DNA from: Polyodon spathula
Taxonomy: Eukaryota; Chordata; Actinopteri; Acipenseriformes; Polyodontidae
Assembly (NCBI RefSeq): GCF_017654505.1
Contig: NC_054553.1
Coordinates: 8,754,621 to 8,818,620, forward strand
Direction of reading: 5' to 3'
Length of the DNA: 64,000 nucleotides
Part shown: positions 12,793 through 21,973 of the stretch, piece after piece
How the letters are laid out: each line of letters starts with the position of its first letter
How positions within the stretch are numbered: position 1 is the stretch's first letter
Translations under genes and position numbers: made by a program
Notes under the pieces: generated by a model
Seen by the model: only the letters and a program-made list of their open reading frames with translations
The model's database searches: none
What the model was told of the DNA's origin: nothing

Positions 12793-15700
12793 AGTTTAGC
12801 ACATTTTTCTTAATACAATACATAATATACCCAAAATGCTTTGCTTCCTTTTTGTGCTAGTGGTAGGGGTATAATTAAATTGTGTTAGTCTTTTGTGGTC
12901 ATCTATCCTAAATTGCATGAAATTTGTTCCACTCGTTTGCCTCCGATGCTCAGTAATGCTTAGATTTTGTTATCCTATTCTACCGAGTTGAAAATATCAT
13001 TTCAATAGGGGTTTCCTGGTCAAATATATCAGTATATATAAAAAAAACTAAACAAAAAACATTACATTAGAACTTAATTCTGTTTTACTTCCAGAGCGAT
13101 AACAGAGCATGAAAATGTAATTTATAACCTGTTACTGCACAGCAAGTGGTAAGATGATCTCTCTGCAGAAGAACCCTACAGCTACAGAAAATGCATGTGA
13201 GGCTGTAGCATAGAGTGATAGAGAACCAAGAAAGAGCCATTAAAACAGTGAAATCTATAGTGTGGTAGTAGAATCAGCATTCTGGAATTAAGATGAAACA
13301 AACAAGCAAGAAACGAAAAGCATAACCAGAAGAGAACCAGTGCTAAAGGGGTAATTCTCATAAGAAGTAAGAGCCTTTAAAGTCTTGATTATCAATTATT
13401 GGAATAGTATCTGTTATAGATAATAGAAGACTTGGTGGTCCTCCCAATCAGAAAATTGTAATTACATGGTTGCTATTGTACAGGGTAGTTAACATATCTG
13501 TATTTAAAAGTCTATCCACTTTTCTGTATGTCAGGCCATTGCATAGAACTGTTGTGTCCTTTTACACTACCAATGCAGACTTGTGCAGTACTCTAATAGC
13601 AAATAAATGTGTACATCTGTTTGATCACTGGGAGAAATTTGAATAAAGATTAACAATGATAATGAAAAGATAACGAGCTGGATCTTTCTTAAGCCACAGG
13701 TTGATGCATCTAAATGTTGCGTTACAAAGCTGCAAAAATGATTGTCAGTAGTAATTTAATAAAGAAATAACTTCCTCAATATTTGAGGCAAAATAAGATT
13801 TTTTTTCAAATTTCTTTGTGTTGTTGGCCAATAGGCTTGGTTATTTGTTTTTTAGCATACAACATAAAATGTCTTATGCATCAGTGTCTGAAAATGTTCA
13901 CATGAAAACTTGCTAAGGAAAAACTAGAACACAAGGCACTGTAAATGTTTTTTCAGCACCAGTTTATCTCCTTGTAAACGCTCACACTACCAAATATGAC
14001 CAGGCTGAAACAAGTTCTGACCATTGCTGGCAATTAGAGCAACAGACAGCAAAACACAACAACCAATGTAATGTATAAAATACAAATATTTAAAATTGTC
14101 TTGAGAAACAGGAGACCGCGTTTTACTTACTCTGTGTTGCGGTCACAGATCAGTCTGCCACCTCCCTGCCTCCCCAGCTCAGCAGGCAGGGGGTGAAGGC
14201 CAGAGGTTGTCCACCTGTCCAGCCTACTTGTTTGTCTTGTGTCTCTTTGGTTAGCTTCAAGAGGTGGTGATACAGAAAAGGTTGTGGCTGTGGGCCAAAA
14301 TTAAATGGTCATCACATTTTAACGTTAGTAGCAAAATATTTTATATATTACTGATACATGGCTGGTTTCTGAATAAGGAATTCCACATACTCCAAGGCTT
14401 TGTTTTTAGTAGAAATATTAAGACTTGCTTTCTTATTTGTAGTAAACAATAAGGCCTTTTAGCCAGCCAAAATCTAGTTTATTCCAGGTTATTGTGACCT
14501 GTCTCAGTTTTAAATGTAATTAAATTTAGAGGTTTTGTCAGATTTACACACAACAAAGATGCAAATAACACACTGTGACAAGCACACCTGTCTTTCTGAG
14601 CTACCCCAATGCTGGTGCAAGGGATGTCAGTCTAGCAGGCTCTGTTATCGATGGAATTGATAATCAAGATTTCATTATCCACAGTCTTCATTCAAACAAG
14701 TCTTTCACCTCTCCACACCGGAAATATTATATTTTAGATTTAATGTATTTTGTGGCCTACATACATGAGCTGATATATTCTGACTTTTCATAACAGTTGT
14801 GTGGTCGTAATGCCAGGTACAAATTATATTTGTTTTCCTACTGTGATGCCAGCTTATTGGTGTGATTTCTCCAATTCATGTATGGTAGAACGAAACTTAA
14901 AAAAGGTCCAAATATCCCAATAATTTCCCATGTTGAGATAAGTCCTAATAATAAAGTGAGTCTGGAAAGAAGTAGGTGCATAAAATGCTTTGCCTACGAA
15001 ACAGGAATACTCATTTGAAAGTCCACTTTTCTGTATTGTTTTTGTACTTCTTTTTATCCTTATAAAAGTTATGATCTTTTTTTATATCTGTCTGCTGAAT
15101 TCAAACCATTCTGGACAGCGCTACCATGAAGTAGTGGCATCTGAGAAAGTTAAAAAGAATTAGGAACACAGGGTGGGAAATTGGCTATAAATTGGAAATT
15201 AAGCTTAGGTATTGTAAAGTTTAATAAAGGTGTCTTGACAATACCTGATGAGAACTGGTCAGAATCATGCCCAAACAGGCTCAGAAAACAAAACAGGCTT
15301 TTATTATGAATTGGGGTACAACAGGGAGTGCTTCTGTGATTCTGTTCGGTCTTGCCAGTTGCCTACACAGTACATCCTCTGTTAGACACAAAAGAGCAAA
15401 ACTGGTGACGACCAAATATTTGTGTTGGCTTCTGGTATCTTGTATGCCTGTCTTGTAAGTTGAACGATGCCTTTAATTTTTAATATGCATATAGCCATAC
15501 ATAAAACTATATTTGTTTATTCGTTAAATGTCTTCATATCTATTTAAATGGAGTAAGTGAAGTGTTTTGCACGAGTAAACATTTCCATCAAATCAATTCT
15601 TGTGTACCAAAATGCACAATTCAAATGAATCCATTGGCAGCTGTAACAATATATTAAAATTCCATTAAAAAAAACAAAAAACAAAAAACAAAAACAAAAA

Positions 15701-16168
15701 CAAAAAAAAAACACAACAAGGTAGGATTCTGGTGTGATTTCTTGTTTTGTTGATCGACAATCAGTACACAGTGAAGCAAAGCTCATTATTCCAATGCAGA
15801 GTTCTCTGGAAATTCCAATGGGTCCCTTGTCGGCCAAGCATGAAATCAATAGTGGCAGGTAGCATTGCCTCGAATACGCTGCTGCAAAATCTGGTTAGTC
15901 AGCATGAACATGTTAACAGAATCTTCTGAGTGTTAACATTCTCGATGGGGATGCTTATATAATAGAATCCCCTTTCAGAAAATGCAAATAAAATCATTAA
16001 GATTGTCAGTGCAATTCTCTTTGGTTTCTATTAGCATCTGTCCAAGGGTGCTGTTGTATGTGACATTCTGCTACAGTGTGTGTGTATAGATATATTTCTG
16101 TTATTACTCTTTCTCCTTCTCTGTATGCAGCAAGACCAGGGATTTCAACTGGATGGCATCAACTGCTT
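12793..16168. other. Non-coding sequence, one A-rich simple repeat
   Basis: Nothing gene-like was recognised. A GC-richer patch lies at about 14110-14230. A (CAAAAA)n-like stretch lies at 15666-15712. Confidence 0.5.
15666..15712. repeat. A-rich (CAAAAA)n-like simple repeat
   Basis: A low-complexity run of A blocks separated by single C bases. Confidence 0.8.
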
Positions 16169-16250
16169 ATTTTCAGGGGTTATCGCAAGATAACCAATTT
16201 TACAGAAGGTGTTTGATACAATCCAGGGTGATTGCCCAGCACTAACTAAT
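16169..16250 (+). repeat. Interspersed repeat, family E, copy 1
   Basis: The segment contains TTCAGGGGTTATC, AAGATAACCA, GTTTGAT.CAAT.CAGG and CAG.GCT-like words in the same order as a segment at 34489-34566. This marks an old dispersed repeat. The element class was not determined. Confidence 0.55.
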
Positions 16251-18111
16251 CCCGTTATCAAATGGTGCAAATAAAGCCTCCACAATCATGTGGTACTTTT
16301 CTTTCTGTGATGTGCAAGGTGGCCTTACAGAACAGCTACAATCAGTCAGCCAGAATGAACAGTGTATCATATCATACACACATTGAAACACATATATAGC
16401 ATCCCAGGACCCAGACTGTCACACACTAAACCCCAGATATACATATCAAATCTACATGGGGGTAAAACATTGGACAGGAGGAGTGCCAACACTTGTTTCA
16501 GGGCAGTGTATTTTCAGTTATAAAATAGCTTGGGCAAACCAAGCATTTTACCAAGATCCATGCATTTGGATGTCATGTACCAATCAAAATGTCTTAGCCC
16601 TCACATCCACGCCAAGCACAATAACACTCTTGAGACTGTGTGGCCGTTTGTGCAATATAGACACATGTGTGTTTGTGGCAGTCGATGCTGGGATGGTGCT
16701 GGGTTGTGTTTGGGGGTTAAATGCACAATAACAAAGGCCCCAGTGTGCATGGTGTGGGTTGTGGTAGTAAACTTTTGATGAATATGTTGACTGTACGCAG
16801 ATGCTCAGAACGCACAGCTTAGCCTGGCAGCTTGTACTCCTTATGCACTGGCTGTGGCTGACAGCATTCAGAGCGAGTCTTGGTTGCCAGACATCGTGGA
16901 AATAAATATTTTTTAAAAAGGGACTAATAGCCCTGCTGTTATGGCAGACCTGACAAGAGTTTTATCAAAGATGGTGGTGAAATATATCTAACATCCAATT
17001 GGATGCCTTTTTTGTTCAGTCACCATTTATTTCTCCCACGAGGGCTGCACATTCAAAGTAATGGGGAAGCACCCATACTTGTGTAGGTCATAATTACATT
17101 TTAAACAATACTGTGTGTTAGTTCATTGGTGGATCTACTGTGGGACTTATGGTTTGTCAAATTAATCTCATGTAGGACAAATTAAATAACCCACAGTAAA
17201 ATCTGAATTATTTCATGTGGTTATTCATACAAAGCAGGGTATGAAAATAAAATACAAAACTGCTATGAATGGAAATACAGAAAAGCACCAGGAGCTGACA
17301 AGAGAATTTCAGATGACTTACTCGATCTATGAAAACTAATACAGAATAGCTTTTTAAACAGCACTATCTGATCTGACAGGAAAATCTTTCCCTTACCTGA
17401 GATGTGAGTGGTCGACAGCTGTGCTGTATTGATGCAGGTGCTTTTTAACTGCAAACAGTAATTCTGTGCTTTTTGCAAACCTGCTGTGGCGGACTAAACA
17501 GTCATGTCAACTTTAATGAAGTAGATGGCTTCTGATCTTCTATCAGAAGTGCAGAAAGCAAAATCATGGAAAACTAGTACAAATAGGCAAATACCAGAGA
17601 GGGTCCTATTGTAATGATTCTAAATGGGGATATTTAGATCTCTTTATGTCAATATAATAGACCCTGTGCTGCTGTTCATAAATGGATGTACTTCATTTGT
17701 CTCTGCGTTTCTGAAACACTGCCAATAGTTACCCATTGTGTGATGGTTTTTTGTGATGTGCACTGGAAGATAGAATGAGAAAGTACACCAAAGGCATTCA
17801 GCATCAAATATTCTATTGTAGTATTCGCAGTAAAAAATAAAAATCTTATCTGAACCGGTATTACACTTTATTTAGGCAAATGTTCAAGTCTTTTGTTATG
17901 TTATTCAAATATAGACACTGAAAAGTTCTTATCAAACCATTTTCTAATGTATACCAAGAATTACAGTGATACTTTGAAATTTACGTATTTCCAATGAGAA
18001 AACGGGCGAATTTGTGTCTTTTCGTTCACATAAAGTCAGAAAAAAAACAACATATGAATCTAAAATAACATGTATTTATACTAAAGTAATACAAAAATGA
18101 CTACAAAAGAT
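16251..18111. other. Non-coding sequence, nothing recognised
   Basis: AT-rich sequence without recognisable exons or repeat termini. The small open frames at 16456-16778 overlap in two frames and look accidental. Confidence 0.5.
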
Positions 18112-18839
18112 TTAGAAGTGAGTAGTTTTTCGGGATTTACGATTATACTATAAATCACTTTCACGAATCAGCCCCCAAATGTAGTGTACCATCATGTTCT
18201 CGTTATACTGTCCTCGGTAGCGGCGTTCAAAGTCCAGTATATCCTGGTGGAAGCGCTCGCCTTGCTCCTCCGAGTACGGTCCCATGTTCTCCTTGAATTT
18301 ATCAAGATCAGCATCAAGGATATGGACTTTGAGGGACATCCTACAGCCCATTGTGCCGTAGTTCTTCACCAGAGTCTCAACCAGTTCCACATAGTTTTCG
18401 GCTTTGTGATTGCCCAGGAAGCCCCGAACCACTGCGACAAAGCTGTTCCAAGTTGCTTTCTCCTTACTAGTGAGCTTCTTGGGGAATTCATTGCACTCCA
18501 GGATCTTCTTTATCTGTGGTCCGACGAAGACACCGGCTTTGATCTTTGCCTCAGACAGCTTAGGGAAGAAGTCTTTTCAAGGTACTTGAAGGCTGCCGAC
18601 TCCTTATCTAGAGCTCTGACAAATTGTTTCATAAGGCCCAATTTGATGTGCAGTGGTGGCATCATCACCTTTCGTGGGTCCACCAGTGGCTCCCACTTGA
18701 CGTTGTTCCTCCCCACAGAGAACTTGGTCCACCGTGGCCAGTCCCGCCTGTGGTAGTGTGTCTTGGTGTCCCTGCTGTCCCAAAGGTAGCAGGGAAACTT
18801 GGTAAAACTGCCTTGGAGACCCATCAGGAATGCCACCAT
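18112..18839 (-). pseudogene. Broken copy of a repeated protein family (transposon-associated?)
   Basis: Read on the minus strand, the frame starts at ATG 18837-18839 (MVAFLMGLQGSF...). It contains 'CYLWDSRDTKTHYHRRDWPR', then 'NNVKWEPLVDPRKVMMPPLH' and 'LGLMKQFVRALDKESAAFKY'. A 1- or 2-base indel at about 18572-18581 shifts the frame. The new frame stays open through 'VRGFLGNHKAENYVELVETL' and 'RFHQDILDFERRYRGQYNEN' to an in-frame TAG at 18148-18150. Past that, 'RKSRKTTHF' follows and a TAA at 18112-18114, probably the original end. Two lesions in about 242 codons mean a pseudogene. From memory, very similar proteins are annotated as uncharacterised, multi-copy sequences in arthropods and lower vertebrates, so it is probably part of a mobile element. 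The superfamily was not assigned, and upstream exons are not visible. Plus-strand frames here are shadows. Confidence 0.65.
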
Positions 18840-19170
18840 TGCAGCCTCTTGATGCCATCTCAGAAAAATGCAGATATGTAGCCACTTAGGCAGCTGGAAC
18901 TAAACTGAACTGGTGGGCTTAAGGCCCCTGTATTTATACTACTATTTATATTACTGGAAAGTTCCAGAAAGTTCTAGGAGTTACTCCAGGTTTACTCAGT
19001 ACTGAATCTATCTGGACTGTTCTGGAAAATAGGTAAATTTCAAAATATCACTGTCCTGGTCACAAAAGCAAAGTTTGTGGGGAATAATAGCCATTTTCTA
19101 TACTTTTGAGGCATAAGCAATTAGGAAATAACACTTACTACCCAGGAACCAAAAAAAATAAAAAATCCAT
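18840..19170. other. Probable upstream part of the same repeat
   Basis: This sequence lies directly 5' (minus strand) of the broken frame. It contains a TTCCAGAAAGTTCTAGGAGTT-like stretch and an AT-rich end. I believe it belongs to the same repeated element because its character changes at about 19160, but no terminal repeat was found to prove it. Confidence 0.3.
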
Positions 19171-20284
19171 ACTGCCACTATCATATACATTTATATAGTG
19201 ACTTCATGTAGAAGCGCCACATTAACAAACTTGACTTGATAATGTCAAGAGCCAAATACTCTACTGAGTTAGATGTAATCTTAGACGTTGCAGTAAATAA
19301 ATGATCCTGAACTCAATTCTACTCAAACACCTTTACAAACTGTTTGTGGTTAAATCATATTTGTATATGTACTGGTTTCTTTCTATCCAAGCTGAGCCTA
19401 CCAATCCTCCAAGCTGACAACCATTATATCACACAGAACCAGTATTCTGCTTTTCTCAAACAGGTCAAGGTTGTAGTAAATACTAAAAACTATCCAACCG
19501 TACCCAGGCTAACCACAGCTGTGTCTGATGGGGCAGAACCTGATTCTAATTCACACCACCTTCAAATGGGGAAGCAAAAACAAAACAATGAAAATGGAAA
19601 GTCAATCAGATCAATAAGAGAGATCTTTTCTTGTTCGAGTAAATTCTGGTTCAACTACTTGAGTAAATGTAATCCATCCAGAGTTATTTGCCCTAGAGGC
19701 CAACAGTGAAACGCACATTGAAAATATCAATCTGTGCACCTTTCAGTCTGGTAATTAAGGGCTTTCACATTCTGTCCTGTGCTTCACTTCTACACAGAAG
19801 GGCTCATTGTGAGGATCCCTACTCCTCTGTTCTGCCATCTTTCAAACCTATGGAATAATTCCTCCCATCACCTTTGATATGCTCAGGTGTGGAGAGATAC
19901 TGAAGCCCTTTCTGCTGGGAAAATCAGCCTGTCCAGCAAAAGAGCTGAAGCTTGATTTCAACTGTTGAAATCATTCAAATAAACACCATCAATGATCACA
20001 ACTAGATATTCACGATTTCAAAAAACAACCAAAAGTTCATATTTAGGGGTTATGATATGTTTAGCGCTAAATTCAGGTCTTTCACCCTTGACCTATGTAA
20101 GGCAGTCAAGAGCAGCAAAGTTTCGATATAGCTGTAAGAGCAGGCACCAGCTACTGAAAAGGTCATACGTACAGATAGTGCATATTGCCAGCATTCAAAA
20201 GGAAACTTAATTCATTAGACTGTGCTAGCTCTTAACCCTAAACAGACACGTTGCTGATCTGACCAATGTTGCATAAGTAATGAT

Positions 20285-20297
20285 GGGGGGGGGGGGG
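20285..20297 (+). repeat. Poly(G) run
   Basis: Thirteen consecutive G about 1.4 kb upstream of the predicted tsc22d3 start site. It could form a G-quadruplex or may be simple slippage. Confidence 0.85.
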
Positions 20298-20444
20298 TTA
20301 TTTGAATGGTATGTGTTAAAAAAGAAAAAAAGAAACATATTGCTTTCAGAATTATCCAAAATGTTGTCATTAAAACAAATAACAGTTTCAAATAATCTCT
20401 ATAATAAATCCTAATTCTGCTGTGAATGCTGTATTGCATTATTT

Positions 20445-20457
20445 TCACTAGAGGGCA
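20445..20457 (+). promoter_or_regulatory. CTCF-like core motif
   Basis: TCACTAGAGGGCA matches the vertebrate CTCF core (CCASYAGRKGGC) at 11 of 12 positions. It lies about 1.2 kb upstream of the tsc22d3 promoter. A single motif match is weak evidence of binding. Confidence 0.35.
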
Positions 20458-21009
20458 TATTAGGCAAAGGCACATTGACTGCTACTTGAATACTAATGTA
20501 TTGGAACACGAAACCGTAGAATGGAAAATACCATTCCCACTGGACATTTTTTTTTTTTTTAAGTATGTGTTCCTCGTTCTACAGCGTGCACAATTCTCAT
20601 GTCTCAGGGGGTTACATTGTGAAATCATGAAACAGAAAATGTTCTGCATCCAAAGAAAACAGAAGAATAACTTAGCAATATTCCCGAGAAAAACGGTCAG
20701 AATGCAATATAAAATACAGAAAATACATTTAAATATGTAATACCTAATTAATTGGCTCGTGGTAAATGATTTACGCGCAGATATTACAGGAATATGTAGC
20801 TATATGTAACTGTTCTATAGTGTAAGATGCAAGTAAACAAAAAAACAACCGTCATCATGTGCAAAATGAGTTGCTAGGTCTGCACGTCGTGTACAGATAT
20901 TGATAACACGTAATTTAAGCTTCGGAAACATACCACATTGTCAATAAAAAAAAATAAAAAATACAGCACCTCTCTCGTGCATCGAATGTCGTTAAAGGCA
21001 TGTACATCA

Positions 21010-21024
21010 GGAACAAATTGTACT
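21010..21024 (+). promoter_or_regulatory. Glucocorticoid-response-element-like site
   Basis: GGAACAAATTGTACT has the inverted hexamer, 3-base spacer layout of a steroid receptor element (consensus AGAACAnnnTGTTCT) with one deviation in each half. It lies about 675 bp upstream of the predicted start of tsc22d3, which is a classical glucocorticoid-induced gene in mammals. Binding by the receptor is an inference. Confidence 0.45.
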
Positions 21025-21494
21025 TTCAGGTATAGTAGTTATTCCAAAAGAAAACTGTAGGTGGCAGCACAACACCAAACAGTCCTGTGTTGAAAGTGTT
21101 AAAAATACTGTACCACTTTAGTAAAAGCATATGTCAAAACCTAAAGACATATTGTATTTACATGTATGCATTTATTAAGTTTATTTTGTAACATGTCCAA
21201 ACTGTAAAATTTACAACAATTTAAATGTAAATTACATTTTAGAAGTGTTGTGGATAGATGGCAATGCTGTCACGGATTGCGTCATCCTTAAAAAGTACTG
21301 CTGCAATTAATTGCAGTATATAACGACAGAGTTTTGGAATTTTAAGCTGCAATAAAGTACACCATAGCTCAGCTCATATTGTTATTTAAGTGTTATTTAT
21401 ATGTATAGATACGAAATCGTATTTCCCAATACAATCTAAGTCTGGTCAGTGTTGCATTTAATTGTACTAAGCGTGTATATTACCATGCACCGGC

Positions 21495-21505
21495 GTAAAC
21501 ACGTG
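21495..21505 (+). promoter_or_regulatory. Forkhead-type site overlapping an E-box
   Basis: GTAAACA (21495-21501) is the FOXO-type core. It overlaps the palindromic E-box CACGTG (21500-21505), about 180-190 bp upstream of the predicted start. FoxO3 control of GILZ is established in mammals; conservation here is inferred. Confidence 0.5.
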
Positions 21506-21533
21506 TGATATAACTGGGTAGAAGTCAAGTTGG

Positions 21534-21540
21534 TGTTTAC
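21534..21540 (-). promoter_or_regulatory. Second forkhead-type site
   Basis: TGTTTAC on the + strand is GTAAACA on the minus strand. It lies 33 bp downstream of the first site and in the opposite orientation. Confidence 0.45.
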
Positions 21541-21560
21541 TGTTATTTTTGCAGGGTTTA

Positions 21561-21570
21561 GGGCGGGGGC
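21561..21570 (+). promoter_or_regulatory. GC box (Sp/KLF type)
   Basis: GGGCGGGGGC lies about 120 bp upstream of the predicted start site, in an otherwise AT-rich neighbourhood. Confidence 0.5.
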
Positions 21571-21611
21571 AGGGTAAAACCCTTGCCAAGAACCTGATTA
21601 GAATAATGATT

Positions 21612-21630
21612 TCGTGTACTTGGTACACGA
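21612..21630. promoter_or_regulatory. Perfect 8-bp inverted repeat in the core promoter
   Basis: TCGTGTAC and GTACACGA are exact reverse complements separated by TTG, two bases before the CRE. It resembles a receptor dimer site but with GTAC-containing arms facing the other way from a consensus glucocorticoid element. The binding factor is unknown. Confidence 0.5.
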
Positions 21631-21632
21631 TA

Positions 21633-21640
21633 TGACGTCA
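21633..21640. promoter_or_regulatory. Consensus cAMP response element
   Basis: TGACGTCA is the full palindromic CRE, 12 bp upstream of the TATA box. That is a usual position for CREB/ATF control. CREB is reported to take part in GILZ induction in mammals. Confidence 0.7.
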
Positions 21641-21652
21641 GGAGGCGGCCCA

Positions 21653-21689
21653 TATATAAAGAGGAACGTCTCAGAAATAGATTCAGTTT
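21653..21689 (+). promoter_or_regulatory. tsc22d3: TATA box and initiator of tsc22d3
   Basis: TATATAAA at 21653-21660 is followed by TTCAGTT... at 21683-21689, which fits the initiator rule YYANWYY with +1 at A21685. The spacing of 32 bp from TATA to +1 is standard for a focused promoter. The start site is predicted, not measured. Confidence 0.7.
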
Positions 21690-21851
21690 GTGCAGTGGCG
21701 ACGCTTGAGGAAGAGAGAAGTGGTTACAGTGAAACGTCACGAAATCATCTTGCAGTCTTAATAACAAAACGACCAAGATTTTCCCTAGTCAGTTTCACGT
21801 ACAGTTGCAAAAGTGGCGAGGAATATCATCCAAACGGGACTCATCCTAAAT
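21685..21851 (+). other. tsc22d3: 5' untranslated leader of tsc22d3
   Basis: The predicted 167-nt leader contains no ATG before the start codon at 21852, so the first AUG of the transcript is the used one. The start context has A at -3. A half CRE (ACGTCA, 21734-21739) lies within it. The 135-codon frame starting at 21614 crosses the leader and exon 1 in another phase and is not a gene. Confidence 0.6.
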
Positions 21852-21973
21852 ATGAGCACAGAAATGTTCAAAACACCTATGGAAGTTGCTGTTTATCAGC
21901 TGCACAATTTTTCAATCTCATTCTTCTCCTCGTTTGTTGGGGGGGATGTAGTCTCGGTAAAGCTCGACAACAG
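21852..21973 (+). CDS. tsc22d3: tsc22d3 coding exon 1
   Basis: 122 coding bases: 40 codons plus AG of a split Ser codon. The donor is CAG|GTAAAT at 21973/21974. It carries the isoform-specific N-terminus with '[18 protein letters not shown]'. Longer family isoforms use other first exons, none of which I see in the window. Confidence 0.95.

Larger units (their letters stand above)
19171..21009. other. Upstream intergenic region of tsc22d3
   Basis: No exon was recognised. It holds a run of 13 G at 20285-20297 and a CTCF-like motif at 20445-20457. Several CpG-containing segments near 20750-20990 may be distal regulatory sequence, but this cannot be judged from one sequence. Confidence 0.45.

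Noticed and set aside
18184..18881. Plus-strand frames of 190 and 85 codons
   Set aside because: They are shadows of the minus-strand pseudogene, whose protein-level similarity is clear.
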